Assembly (NCBI GenBank): GCA_013001815.1 | Contig: JABDLV010000214.1 | Span: forward strand, 1-39,825 | DNA length: 39,825 nucleotides | Origin: Bacteroidia bacterium | Lineage (GTDB): Bacteria; Bacteroidota; Bacteroidia; AKYH767-A; OLB10 | Direction of reading: 5' to 3' | Part shown: positions 6,940 to 15,801 of the stretch, one piece after another | How the letters are laid out: each line of letters begins with the position of its first letter | How positions within the stretch are numbered: the stretch's first letter is position 1 | Made by a program: the position numbers and the translations under genes | The notes under the pieces: model-generated | Seen by the model: the letters and a program-made list of their open reading frames with translations, nothing else | The model's database searches: none | What the model was told of the DNA's origin: nothing

Positions 6940-8220
6940 ATGGAAATTGCCATGATAGCCATTTTTGTAATTGGCTATTTATTTATTGCGTTTGAACACA
7001 GTATTCATATAAATAAAGCGGCTAGTGCTTTAATAACTGGTGTTCTAATTTGGGCAGTTTACATAATGTCTGGTGTTGATTACCATGAAGCCGGACATCA
7101 TTTACTTGAACATCTAGGAGAAATATCCAGCATACTCTTTTTCTTAATTGGTGCTATGACCATTGTTGAGCTAATTGACTCACATGATGGCTTCGCAATT
7201 ATTACGGCAAAAATAACAACAACAAGTCAGCGAAAACTCTTACTAATAGTTTGTGTACTTACATTCTTTTTTAGTGCCACATTAGATAATTTAACAACAA
7301 CCATTGTAATGGTTTCTTTGCTGAGAAAATTAATTGCAGATAGAGATACCAGGTTATTTTTTGTTGGAATGGTAGTAGTATCTGCCAATGCAGGTGGAGC
7401 ATGGTCTCCTATTGGAGATGTAACTACTACAATGCTTTGGATTGGTAATCAAATTACAGCACCTCACGTTGTGGTTCACTTAATAATACCAAGTTTGGTT
7501 TGTATGATAGTTCCATTGGCATTTGTTTTATTAAGAATGAAGGGTGAAGTGAAAAGACCCAAGATAATGATGGATGTGGAATCTATGATTACAACAGTAA
7601 AGGAAAGAAATTTTATTTTTTATGCCGGAGTTGCAGGATTATTGTTTGTTCCAATATTTAAAACGGTAACACATTTGCCCCCATTTATGGGAATGCTACT
7701 TTCATTAGGTGTGCTTTGGGTAATTACAGAACGGATGCACCGGAATAAAAATGAAGAAGACAAGCATGAACTATCGGTAATTAATGCATTAAAGAAAATA
7801 GATGTTGCCAGTGTATTATTCTTTTTAGGAATACTGGTTGCTATAGCATCATTACAAACTAACGGTTCGCTGCGTACGTTGGCAGAAGCCATGGACCGCA
7901 CATTGGGTAATGTGGATATCATTCTAATGGCTATTGGATTGCTTTCGGCAATTGTTGATAATGTGCCATTAGTAGCTGCGGCAATGGGTATGTACGATTT
8001 AGCCACTTATCCAACTGATTCTTATTTCTGGACATTCTTGGCTTATTGTGCCGGTACCGGTGGTAGTGCATTAATTATTGGTTCAGCTGCCGGTGTAGCC
8101 GCTATGGGCATGGAACGAATAGATTTTTTCTGGTATTTAAAACGAATAGCTTTCCTGGCCTTAATCGGTTACTTTGCAGGTGCTTTTACTTTCATGTTTT
8201 TTGAGAAAGTAGTATTCTAA
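6940..8220 (+). CDS. nhaD: Na+/H+ antiporter NhaD
   Basis: This is an inner-membrane antiporter of the ion-transporter superfamily that expels Na+ (and Li+) in exchange for protons. The 426-residue protein is almost entirely hydrophobic, with roughly 11-13 predicted helices. Two family blocks can be read: 'FFSATLDNLTTTIVMVSLLRKL' and 'NAGGAWSPIGDVTTTMLWIGNQI', an inverted-repeat-like pair of re-entrant loops with D and T/S residues. Near the C-terminus are 'IVDNVPLVAAAMGMYDL' and 'GTGGSALIIGSAAGVAAMGM'. This pattern separates NhaD from NhaA and NhaB. A second antiporter follows 4 bases downstream, so the pair is probably one operon. Confidence 0.9.
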   Translation: MEIAMIAIFVIGYLFIAFEHSIHINKAASALITGVLIWAVYIMSGVDYHEAGHHLLEHLGEISSILFFLIGAMTIVELIDSHDGFAIITAKITTTSQRKLLLIVCVLTFFFSATLDNLTTTIVMVSLLRKLIADRDTRLFFVGMVVVSANAGGAWSPIGDVTTTMLWIGNQITAPHVVVHLIIPSLVCMIVPLAFVLLRMKGEVKRPKIMMDVESMITTVKERNFIFYAGVAGLLFVPIFKTVTHLPPFMGMLLSLGVLWVITERMHRNKNEEDKHELSVINALKKIDVASVLFFLGILVAIASLQTNGSLRTLAEAMDRTLGNVDIILMAIGLLSAIVDNVPLVAAAMGMYDLATYPTDSYFWTFLAYCAGTGGSALIIGSAAGVAAMGMERIDFFWYLKRIAFLALIGYFAGAFTFMFFEKVVF

Positions 8221-8224
8221 AGCC

Positions 8225-9484
8225 ATGTCGCTAGAACCCAATTTAATTCTAATAGCGTTAAGTGTAATTATTATACTTAGTTACCTATTTAACTTTATTT
8301 CCAATGCAATTAAAATTCCATCGGTTATATTATTAATTGGAACTGGAATTTTATTGAACTATGCCGGGGGTTATTGGAATTTTAGTATTTCAGTTACCGA
8401 CACTGTTTTGCAACTGTTTGGAACCTTAGGATTAATACTCATTGTATTGGAAGGAGCCTTGGATTTAAAAATCACCAAGCAAAAAGCTCCTCTTATTTTC
8501 AAGTCTTTATTATCTGCATTAGTAATATTGGTGGTTACTGCTGCTGTTGTTACCATGATATTAAACTTTTGGCTGGGAGTTGAAGTAGAAAAAGCCATTG
8601 TTTATGCCATTCCTCTGGCTGTAATCAGCAGTGCCATTGCCATACCAAGTGTACATAAACTATCAGAGAATAAAAAAGAGTTTATCATTTATGAATCTAC
8701 CTTTTCTGATGTACTTGGTATTATGTTTTTTAATTATGCCATTGGTGGAGACATTAGAAGTTCAGAATCTGTGATGATGTTCTTTGGCAATTTCTTTATC
8801 ATTATGATAATTTCTGCCATTGCATCACTAGTACTGTTATGGCTATTGAACCATGTAAAAACACATGTTAAGTTTTTCTTGGTATTTGCGATTTTATTAT
8901 TGATTTATGGTATTGGAAAGAAATTCCATTTGTCTTCTTTGTTGTTAATTCTTGTATTCGGATTAATGCTTAACAATAACAAACTATTCATTAAAGGAAA
9001 ACTGGCCCGCTATCTTCATATTGATAAAATTAGCGCCATTAATGAAGAGCTGAAATTAATTACTGCAGAATCTGCATTCTTAATTAGAACCTTCTTCTTC
9101 ATCCTGTTTGGTTATTCAATGAACTTGATGGTTCTCCTTGATATAGATGTCATCTTTATTGGATTATTAATCATTACTACCATACTGTTTATTCGCTACA
9201 TTTTCTTGCGATTCATCTCGCATATCAATTTATTCCCGGAAATATTCATTGCTCCAAGGGGATTGATTACCATCATTTTGTTCTTAAGTATACCAGAGCA
9301 GTTTAAGATAGATGAGTTTAGTGAAGGAATTTTGTTCTTTGTAATTATTGCTTCTAGTTTAATTATGATGTTTGGCTTAATGTTTTCAAAAGCAGAATTT
9401 GTTGAGTCAACACAAGTTGAAACTACAACCATTAAAAAATCACTCGGTGATTTTGATAGTCCGAATAGTGGTAATGGATTGTAA
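8225..9484 (+). CDS. Cation:proton antiporter, CPA1/NhaP-like
   Basis: This is a 419-residue polytopic membrane protein with about 12 hydrophobic segments. The order of blocks fits monovalent cation/proton antiporters (Na_H_Exchanger family). They are 'LIGTGILLNYAGG' near the N-terminus, 'GLILIVLEGALDLK' (TM with the acidic residue), 'ESTFSDVLGIMFFNYAI' (the ND/SD-type ion-site region) and 'FIAPRGLITIILFLSIP' near the end. The short hydrophilic tail (about 30 residues) has no TrkA or CNBD domain. It is 4 bases from nhaD. Na+ versus K+ specificity cannot be read from the sequence. Its 3' end is convergent with the TauE/SafE gene, with a 5-bp gap and no visible terminator. Confidence 0.85.
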   Translation: MSLEPNLILIALSVIIILSYLFNFISNAIKIPSVILLIGTGILLNYAGGYWNFSISVTDTVLQLFGTLGLILIVLEGALDLKITKQKAPLIFKSLLSALVILVVTAAVVTMILNFWLGVEVEKAIVYAIPLAVISSAIAIPSVHKLSENKKEFIIYESTFSDVLGIMFFNYAIGGDIRSSESVMMFFGNFFIIMIISAIASLVLLWLLNHVKTHVKFFLVFAILLLIYGIGKKFHLSSLLLILVFGLMLNNNKLFIKGKLARYLHIDKISAINEELKLITAESAFLIRTFFFILFGYSMNLMVLLDIDVIFIGLLIITTILFIRYIFLRFISHINLFPEIFIAPRGLITIILFLSIPEQFKIDEFSEGILFFVIIASSLIMMFGLMFSKAEFVESTQVETTTIKKSLGDFDSPNSGNGL

Positions 9485-9489
9485 TACCC

Positions 9490-10158
9490 TTACTTTACAA
9501 ACAAGGGAATATTCTCATTCATCCCTCGCATAATAAAAAGTATCCCTACCAGAATAAGAATAATTGGAAATATCCTCATCAATCTCCTTCTATTCGCATC
9601 ACTCACAAACTTACCCAGCATGGGTATGGCAAACATTACGGGAATGGTACCTGCGCCAAAAGCTGCCATAAACAAACCCCCTCCTAATACGCTTCCGTCA
9701 ACTATTGCCCCTGCAATAGCAACATAAACCAAACCGCAAGGAAGCAATCCATTTAATAATCCAATTACAAATAATGAGGAAAGAGATTTTTGCTTGAATA
9801 AATCTGATAGCGCAGATTTTAATCGGTTTGTACCTTTTGCAATGATGGGAATGACATTAAAGTATCGAGTAACTAATCCTGGTAACAAAGCAGAAATAAT
9901 AATCAATATTCCCAATGCAACACTCACACTTCTTTGCATGCCACCCAGCGCCAAACTACTGCCTATTAATCCAAACAATAAGCCAAAAATGAAATAGGTA
10001 AATATTCTTCCAATATTATATGACAGCGCCCCACTAGTCATTGTCAGAGTAGATTTTCTATTCAGCGGAACAACTAATGCGATGGGTCCGCACATGCCAA
10101 TGCAATGCATGCTACCAATGAAACCTAAAGAAAGAGCTGAGAGTATTTCAATGTTCAT
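9490..10158 (-). CDS. TauE/SafE-like (DsbD_2-type) membrane protein of the cbb3 cluster
   Basis: This encodes a 222-residue membrane protein with about six helices. The N-terminal 'SLGFIGSMHCIGMCGPIALVVPL' with two cysteines is the hallmark of the 'sulfite exporter TauE/SafE family' members found at the end of cbb3 oxidase loci, which are related to the membrane part of DsbD. A matching 'GLLNGLLPCGLVYVAIAGA' follows in the second half. In this position the family is thought to help with copper or thiol handling during oxidase assembly rather than sulfite export (inference from neighbourhood). It is the last gene of the minus-strand cco run, 15 bases after fixH. Confidence 0.83.
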   Translation of the reverse strand: MNIEILSALSLGFIGSMHCIGMCGPIALVVPLNRKSTLTMTSGALSYNIGRIFTYFIFGLLFGLIGSSLALGGMQRSVSVALGILIIISALLPGLVTRYFNVIPIIAKGTNRLKSALSDLFKQKSLSSLFVIGLLNGLLPCGLVYVAIAGAIVDGSVLGGGLFMAAFGAGTIPVMFAIPMLGKFVSDANRRRLMRIFPIILILVGILFIMRGMNENIPLFVK

Positions 10159-10173
10159 ATAGCGAACAATGTA

Positions 10174-10608
10174 TTAAAGGAATATATCCTCTTCTTGATA
10201 ATAATTAACACCATTCAACTGCCAGTCGATTTTTAACTCGTATGCGCCCTTGCCATAATCGATGGTATTAAATATCTGCTTATTAAAATGATCTGCACGA
10301 ATTGGAATGTGCTTGTCTAAGGATTTATTATTGGGTTTATAAAAATGAACGGTGCCACTAATATCGGCTCTATTCATTTCTTCCGGGAACTGAATGCTGA
10401 CTATGCCTTCCTCATTTTTTATTATCAATGGTGTTTCTAGTGCATTGGTATTTTTAAGTGCATCAATTTTGTCCTGATATTTTAATTCTTCAGCATAATA
10501 ATCTTCTGTTACCAAATCTATTTTCATTTGTGAGCTTTTATACACCATAGCCAATATGAGTATCACAAATGCTGAATAAACTATTGCTATTTTATTTCCC
10601 CAATTCAT
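10174..10608 (-). CDS. ccoH: FixH/CcoH family protein, cbb3 oxidase assembly
   Basis: CcoH (FixH) is a small membrane-anchored factor needed for stable assembly of cbb3 oxidase. The 144-residue protein has one N-terminal membrane helix ('KIAIVYSAFVILILAMVYKSS') followed by 'KIDLVTEDYYAEELKYQDKIDALKNTNAL', a typical FixH block. A periplasmic beta-rich domain ends in 'GAYELKIDWQLNGVNYYQEEDIFL'. It overlaps the 3' end of ccoG by 17 bases, which implies coupled translation. Family and role are well supported by sequence and position together. Confidence 0.9.
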   Translation of the reverse strand: MNWGNKIAIVYSAFVILILAMVYKSSQMKIDLVTEDYYAEELKYQDKIDALKNTNALETPLIIKNEEGIVSIQFPEEMNRADISGTVHFYKPNNKSLDKHIPIRADHFNKQIFNTIDYGKGAYELKIDWQLNGVNYYQEEDIFL

Positions 10609-12019
10609 TTTTAGTTCTTTTTACCGGACCTATAAAAGTTGTTTTCGCTTTATCTATTAATTCACCATCAGAGTAAATACCTATCATTAGCGAAGTTCTA
10701 AATTTACTTATTTCATCCCTATTAGCAATTATCATCAGTGCTCCTTGAGTCAATCCCTGTTCTTCTACAATTATATTACCGCTAATCACATTAATCCTTC
10801 CAAAATCATCATTCAATAATTTTATTTCTATAGGTAATTCCTTATTGGTTTTATTAATGATTTTATAATTGTACAAATTAATAATTTCAGAATCTCCCTG
10901 TTTAGTAAAGGTTGAACCTGCGGTTCTTTGTACAGATGCCTCTACATCCGTTCTGCTAACCATTAAGCCCATCATTCCAAACATGAGTATGCATAGCACT
11001 ACAGTATAAGCAATTATTCTAGGTGTGAATTTAAACTTCTTCTTTTCTGCAATACTGGCTTCAGAATCATAACGAATTAATCCTTTTGGCAGCCCAACAT
11101 TATCCATCATGGCATCACAGGCATCAATACAAGCAGTACAATTTACACACTCTAACTGGGTTCCATTCCGAATATCAATCCCCGTAGGGCAAACATTCAC
11201 GCATTGGTGGCAATCAATGCAATCTCCTTTGTTTACTTCCTTTCTTATTTCACCCTTCTTAAATTTCGCTCTTCCTTCTCCTCTTTCGTGGTCATAGGCA
11301 ACAACAATAGAGTGCCTATCTAATAATACTCCTTGCAATCTCCCATAAGGACAAATGGTAGTGCACACCTGCTCACGCAATTTTGCAAATACACCGTAAA
11401 ATATAGCGGTGAATAAAAGAATGGCCAGCAATCCTCCTATGTGCGCAGAGGGAGGATCTGTAACTATTTTAATTAACTCATCACCTCCAATGATATAGGC
11501 CAAAAATGTATTGGCAATTAAAAAAGAGATAATGAAAAAGATGCCATGTTTTAATCCCTTCTTAGTAATATATTCGGTGGTGCCCTTTTTTCTGTCTAAT
11601 GCTTTTTGTTGTGTCCAATCTCCCTCAATTAAATATTCAATTTTTCTAAACAGCATTTCCATAAAAATAGTTTGCGGACAAACCCAACCACAGAATACTC
11701 TACCGTAAACAACAGTAAATAGAATAATGAACACAAAAAAGGTGATCATGCCAATGGCGAACAAATGAAAATCTTGCGGCCAAAATATATTTCCAAAAAG
11801 CACAAACTTTCTATCTATTACATTTAACAATAGCAGAGGCTCGCCATTAATTTTAATGTAAGGACCTGTAAACAAAAAAATAAGTAAGAGAATACTTACC
11901 CATGTTCTTGCATTATAAAATTTTCCTTTAGGTTTTTTTGGATAAACCCACACCCTTTTTCCTGAGCTATCTACTGTTGAGAGTGCGTCTCTAAATGATT
12001 CACTGTTACTATTATCCAC
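10592..12019 (-). CDS. ccoG: Cytochrome c oxidase accessory protein CcoG (FixG)
   Basis: CcoG is a membrane ferredoxin-like protein associated with copper delivery to cbb3 oxidase; in proteobacteria it can reduce Cu(II). The 475-residue product has several N-terminal membrane helices, 'FCGWVCPQTIFMEMLFRKIEYLIEGD' and 'CTTICPYGRLQGVLLDRHS'. Two 4Fe-4S clusters can be read in 'CIDCHQCVNVCPTGIDIRNGTQLECVNCTACIDACDAMM'. The C-terminal periplasmic immunoglobulin-like domain (about the last 120 residues) is present. Length agrees with family members of about 470-490 aa. It lies 7 bases after ccoP and overlaps ccoH. Confidence 0.96.
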   Translation of the reverse strand: MDNSNSESFRDALSTVDSSGKRVWVYPKKPKGKFYNARTWVSILLLIFLFTGPYIKINGEPLLLLNVIDRKFVLFGNIFWPQDFHLFAIGMITFFVFIILFTVVYGRVFCGWVCPQTIFMEMLFRKIEYLIEGDWTQQKALDRKKGTTEYITKKGLKHGIFFIISFLIANTFLAYIIGGDELIKIVTDPPSAHIGGLLAILLFTAIFYGVFAKLREQVCTTICPYGRLQGVLLDRHSIVVAYDHERGEGRAKFKKGEIRKEVNKGDCIDCHQCVNVCPTGIDIRNGTQLECVNCTACIDACDAMMDNVGLPKGLIRYDSEASIAEKKKFKFTPRIIAYTVVLCILMFGMMGLMVSRTDVEASVQRTAGSTFTKQGDSEIINLYNYKIINKTNKELPIEIKLLNDDFGRINVISGNIIVEEQGLTQGALMIIANRDEISKFRTSLMIGIYSDGELIDKAKTTFIGPVKRTKNELGK

Positions 12020-12026
12020 TTTAAAA

Positions 12027-13151
12027 TTATTCTACTACACTAGTATCTGCTTCGGCTTCTTCAACTTTTGGGACATATAGTTCTCCTTCTTTCTCTTTTT
12101 GTCCTTCGGGATTTGTTCCCTGAAATGTTAATATATAACTAGCTACATTTTGCATTTCAACCGGTGTTAACACCCCATTCCATACTTGCATTCCTTTTTC
12201 CGGAACACCGTATTTAATGGTTTTAAACAGATCTTTTATATCGCCACCATGTACCCAATATTCATCTGTCATATTTGGACCTGTACCCCCCTGTCCTTCT
12301 GCACCATGGCAAACTACGCAGTTCTTCGTCCATACTTTTTTTCCATTGGCTAATTTAGATTCGGTATCTACTGTGACTACAGAAAATTCGTCAACATTAA
12401 GAGCCTTATCTTTTAAATATGCCATCACATTTGCTTCAGCCACTCTCATTTCTTTATGATATTCAGCAATGCTTAAGTCACCTGTTTTAAATACATGGTA
12501 GTGCAACATATAAACAACTGCAAAAACTATGGATATGTAAAACATCCATTTCCACCAAGGCGGTAAATTATTATCTAGCTCTCGTATGCCATCATATTCA
12601 TGATCGAATAACAAATCTTCTTCTTGTTCAATTGGAACAACGTCTGTTAACTTTTGACTCCAAACCTCAATTACACTTGGCTTATGCTCCTTTGCAGCCA
12701 ATGCAGCTGCAGTGTCTTCTTGCTTTAATCCTTTCAATAATCTGTTCAGTGCAATAAAAAGAATTAACACTATACCAAACATGGTAAGTACGATAAGACT
12801 TAGAAAATATATGTCACCATCGCTTAAGCGAATAAGTGGTTGGTTTGTGGCCGCATCTTGTGCATAAGCATTTGCAGAAAATAAATTTGCAAGAATGAAT
12901 AAAACCACTACTGCCGACTTATTCCAAATGTTTTCCCACAATTTTTTGTTTTTTGAAATTTGAACAATTGCTTTCCCTAACGCATAAATAATAATTGCCA
13001 TGAAAATAATTGCAGCTAAAAACAACGAAAAAATTAATGTGTCACTCGTACCGGATTGCGTTGTTAATACCACCGACTCAGCATTCAGGCTCAATACAGA
13101 GCTTAGAAATGCAAGTGTTAAAATAAATATGCGTTTCATATATACCTTCAT
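12027..13151 (-). CDS. ccoP: cbb3 oxidase subunit CcoP, mono-haem form
   Basis: CcoP brings electrons from the donor to the CcoO haem. The 374-residue protein has an N-terminal signal-like helix (residues 5-22), further hydrophobic stretches at about 38-60, 79-98 and 112-136, then 'LPPWWKWMFYISIVFAVVYMLHYHVF' (197-221), the standard CcoP_N membrane helix. The cytochrome c domain has a single CVVCH (278-282), with Met320 in 'KGMQVW' as the likely sixth ligand. Proteobacterial CcoP has two haem motifs; here there is one, with extra helices in front. The start could be Met1 or Met5. It lies 5 bases after ccoQ. Confidence 0.92.
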   Translation of the reverse strand: MKVYMKRIFILTLAFLSSVLSLNAESVVLTTQSGTSDTLIFSLFLAAIIFMAIIIYALGKAIVQISKNKKLWENIWNKSAVVVLFILANLFSANAYAQDAATNQPLIRLSDGDIYFLSLIVLTMFGIVLILFIALNRLLKGLKQEDTAAALAAKEHKPSVIEVWSQKLTDVVPIEQEEDLLFDHEYDGIRELDNNLPPWWKWMFYISIVFAVVYMLHYHVFKTGDLSIAEYHKEMRVAEANVMAYLKDKALNVDEFSVVTVDTESKLANGKKVWTKNCVVCHGAEGQGGTGPNMTDEYWVHGGDIKDLFKTIKYGVPEKGMQVWNGVLTPVEMQNVASYILTFQGTNPEGQKEKEGELYVPKVEEAEADTSVVE

Positions 13152-13156
13152 TTCAA

Positions 13157-13342
13157 TTAATTATTAAAACTTTCTTCATCATTTAATGGTAAACTTTTCA
13201 TCCTAGCAATGTGATTTTTGTTTGTTCTCATTACCCAAACCAATAAAACCACAAAGAATACAAAGAAAATGCAAAATGATATTAGTGGATAAATCTCAAT
13301 TCCTGTTATGGTTTCCATATGGTGTTTTACAAATTTTAACAT
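13157..13342 (-). CDS. ccoQ: Small cbb3 oxidase subunit CcoQ
   Basis: This encodes 61 residues with one membrane helix ('GIEIYPLISFCIFFVFFVVLLVWVMRTNK') and a short charged tail. That is the standard shape of CcoQ (FixQ), which stabilises the CcoNO-CcoP complex. Its place between the ccoNO fusion (4-base gap) and ccoP (5-base gap) makes the call firm although the sequence itself is short. Confidence 0.9.
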   Translation of the reverse strand: MLKFVKHHMETITGIEIYPLISFCIFFVFFVVLLVWVMRTNKNHIARMKSLPLNDEESFNN

Positions 13343-13345
13343 ATC

Positions 13346-15526
13346 CTATTCAGTTAATAAGCTCGTAGTAGATTTTCCTTCTAAAGCTGTGGGTTCAATA
13401 TTTTTAATATCTGTTCCTAGTCTTTGTAAATAAGCGATTAATGCAACTATTTCAGTATTCAGATCAATTTCTGTTTCTATCTGATCATATATATTCTTAG
13501 AAATTCCCTCTCCTTGTTCATCCATTAATCCTGCAATTTTTTCTTCAAAACCATCTTCATAGGGCACTCCCAATTTTCGCATTACAGCAATTTTCTTTTT
13601 CGTTTCTTCTTTGTCAACATAAGCCTCGTACAACCATGGGTAAGAAGGCATAATGGAACCGGTAATAAACTCACCCGGATTCAGCATATGTGAAAAATGC
13701 CAAGAATCACTATATCTACCTCCCACTCTATGTAAGTCAGGTCCATTTCTTTTAGAACCCCACAAGAACGGATGATCATATACAAACTCACCGGCTTTAG
13801 AATACTCTCCATAACGTTTAGTTTCTGATCTAAACGGCCTTATTATTTGTGAGTGACAGGTATTACAACCCTCTCTAATATATATATCCCTTCCTTCCAA
13901 CTCCAAAGGCGTATACGGTTTTACAGCCGATATGGTTGGTATGTTTTCTTTAATGAGGAAAGTGGGAACCAGTTCAACCAATCCGCCAATTAAAATAAGT
14001 ACCAAACTCAACACAAGCATTTGAACAGGTTTCCTTTCTATCCATCTGTGCCAATGTTCATTGCCATGCTTCTTGTAAACTTTTTCCAGTGCCGGTGCTT
14101 CTGCCTGTTCTTCTTTAGCAAAAGATCCTCTGGCAACTGTTTTGGCAAAGTTATACACCATTACGAACGCGCCAGTTAAGTATAAAAATCCACCAAAGGC
14201 ACGCAACATATACATAGGTTTAATTTGCGTAACCGTTTCTATAAATTGACCATAAACTAATGTACCTTCCGGAGTAAATTGTTTCCACATAGCACTTTGC
14301 ACCAAACCAGCCCAGTACATTGGTAATGCATAGAATATAATTCCAAGTGTACCAATCCAGAAATGCGCATTTGCCAGTTTTTTCGAGTATAATTTAGTGC
14401 CATACATTTTAGGTATGAGGAAATACAACATACCAAATGTTAAGAAGCCGTTCCATCCCAAACCACCTATATGCACGTGCGCAATGGTCCAGTCTGTAAA
14501 GTGACTGATTGCATTTACGCTTTTCAAAGACATCATTGGTCCTTCAAATGTTGACATACCATAACAGGTAACAGCAACTACTAAGAATTTTAGTACAGGC
14601 TCATCTCTTACTTTATCCCAGGCACCTCTAAGCGTTAATAAGCCATTTAACATTCCTCCCCAACTCGGAGCAATTAGCATGATGGAAAACACAATACCTA
14701 AAGACTGCGCCCAATCCGGTAAAGCAGTATATAATAAATGGTGAGGTCCTGCCCATATGTATATGAATATTAAGGCCCAAAAGTGAATGATGGATAAGCG
14801 ATACGAATACACCGGGCGATTTGCCACTTTAGGAATGAAATAATACATCAATCCTAAATAGGGTGTAGTTAAAAAGAATGCCACTGCGTTATGTCCGTAC
14901 CACCATTGCACCAATGCATCTTGCACACCTGCATACATGGAATAACTCTTAAACAATGAAACAGGTAATTCAAAAGAATTCACAATATGCAGCACTGCTA
15001 CAGTAACAAATGTTGCTATATAAAACCAAATGGCTACATACAAATGTCTTTCTCTTCTCTTAATTATGGTACCAAACATGTTCCAGCCAAAAACTACCCA
15101 CATTAAGGTGATAGCAATATCAATTGGCCATTCAAGCTCTGCATACTCTTTACTGGTAGTAAAGCCAAGTGGTAAAGTAATGGCTGCTGCAACAATTATT
15201 AATTGCCAACCCCAGAAATGTATATTGCTTAGCACGTTGCTAAACATTCTGGCTTTGCACAATCGCTGCAGGGAATAATAGACACCGGCAAAAATTCCGT
15301 TACCTACAAATGCAAAAATTACAGCATTGGTGTGCAAGGGTCTTATTCTACCAAAACTGGTATAACTCCATCCCCAGTCCATTATTCGTACTCCTCCTAT
15401 TACTGGATCAGCTAACTGCAATGCAACAATTAACCCAACAAGCATACCTACTACTCCCCATAAAATGGTGGCAAAGGAAAAGAGTTTTACAATTCGGTTA
15501 TCATAGGAAAACTTTTCTATTTCCAT
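13346..15526 (-). CDS. ccoNO: cbb3-type cytochrome c oxidase, fused subunits I and II (CcoN-CcoO)
   Basis: This is the catalytic core of the high-affinity haem-copper oxidase that reduces O2 to water. In this 726-residue protein the first ~470 residues are CcoN. They include 'WWYGHNAVAFF' (His212), 'WAGPHHLLY' (His262-263, probable CuB ligands) and 'AHVHIGGLGWNG' (His350/352, haem ligands). A linker (about 470-500) leads into a new membrane helix (about 500-524) and the CcoO haem-c domain with CNTCH (554-558). 'NGPDLHRVGGRYSDSWHFSHMLNP' follows, with Met626 as a likely axial ligand. In proteobacteria ccoN and ccoO are separate genes; the fusion is common in Bacteroidota. No break is seen. It starts 3 bases after the ccoS stop. 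Confidence 0.97.
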   Translation of the reverse strand: MEIEKFSYDNRIVKLFSFATILWGVVGMLVGLIVALQLADPVIGGVRIMDWGWSYTSFGRIRPLHTNAVIFAFVGNGIFAGVYYSLQRLCKARMFSNVLSNIHFWGWQLIIVAAAITLPLGFTTSKEYAELEWPIDIAITLMWVVFGWNMFGTIIKRRERHLYVAIWFYIATFVTVAVLHIVNSFELPVSLFKSYSMYAGVQDALVQWWYGHNAVAFFLTTPYLGLMYYFIPKVANRPVYSYRLSIIHFWALIFIYIWAGPHHLLYTALPDWAQSLGIVFSIMLIAPSWGGMLNGLLTLRGAWDKVRDEPVLKFLVVAVTCYGMSTFEGPMMSLKSVNAISHFTDWTIAHVHIGGLGWNGFLTFGMLYFLIPKMYGTKLYSKKLANAHFWIGTLGIIFYALPMYWAGLVQSAMWKQFTPEGTLVYGQFIETVTQIKPMYMLRAFGGFLYLTGAFVMVYNFAKTVARGSFAKEEQAEAPALEKVYKKHGNEHWHRWIERKPVQMLVLSLVLILIGGLVELVPTFLIKENIPTISAVKPYTPLELEGRDIYIREGCNTCHSQIIRPFRSETKRYGEYSKAGEFVYDHPFLWGSKRNGPDLHRVGGRYSDSWHFSHMLNPGEFITGSIMPSYPWLYEAYVDKEETKKKIAVMRKLGVPYEDGFEEKIAGLMDEQGEGISKNIYDQIETEIDLNTEIVALIAYLQRLGTDIKNIEPTALEGKSTTSLLTE

Positions 15527-15529
15527 AAA

Positions 15530-15694
15530 TCAATTTTTGGTTTTTGGTTTTTTATTTTTTGATGGATAGAGCATTCTGACAGATGGCGAATAATCATCAT
15601 CATATTGGCCACTTTTTACAGCCCAAATAAATGCTGCTAAAAAGCCAATTGCTACAATTAAACTAATGCCAATTAAAACGAAAATTGCGCTCAT
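15530..15694 (-). CDS. ccoS: cbb3 oxidase maturation protein CcoS
   Basis: This 54-residue gene is too short for the ORF track. The minus strand from ATG at 15694 reads MSAIFVLIGISLIVAIGFLA, then AFIWAVKSGQYDDDYSPSVR, ending in a lysine-rich tail and a TGA at 15530-15532. The one membrane helix followed by 'FIWAVKSGQYDDDYSPSVRML' is the highly conserved CcoS signature. CcoS is required for haem b and copper insertion into CcoN. It lies 3 bases upstream of the ccoNO start and so is the first gene of the oxidase operon, downstream of a candidate FNR-type site. Confidence 0.95.
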   Translation of the reverse strand: MSAIFVLIGISLIVAIGFLAAFIWAVKSGQYDDDYSPSVRMLYPSKNKKPKTKN

Positions 15695-15711
15695 AAGTGG
15701 TAAATTCAGTA

Positions 15712-15719
15712 CAAATAGA
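15712..15719 (-). promoter_or_regulatory. Candidate -7 element for the ccoS-ccoNOQP operon
   Basis: The minus strand reads TCTATTTG, one mismatch from TAnnTTTG, about 18 bases before the ccoS ATG. No TTG -33 element is present at normal spacing, as expected for a promoter that depends on an activator. The palindrome at 15743-15754 is placed correctly for that role. Confidence 0.4.
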
Positions 15720-15741
15720 GTGAATGAAAAGATAGAAGTAA

Positions 15742-15755
15742 ATGATCTAAATCAG
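15742..15755. promoter_or_regulatory. Candidate FNR/CRP-type operator upstream of ccoS
   Basis: The sequence ATGATctaaATCAG has the palindromic core TGAT-N4-ATCA, matching 8 of 10 positions of the FNR/FixK consensus TTGAT-N4-ATCAA. Its centre (15748.5) is about 43 bases before the start point predicted from the -7 element. That is close to the -41.5 position used by class II activators. The oxygen-limited use of cbb3 oxidase makes such control likely, but binding is an inference. Confidence 0.5.
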
Positions 15756-15801
15756 GTTTGCAAAATACCTCTAACTAATTGATTCACAATAGCTAATATT
15801 A

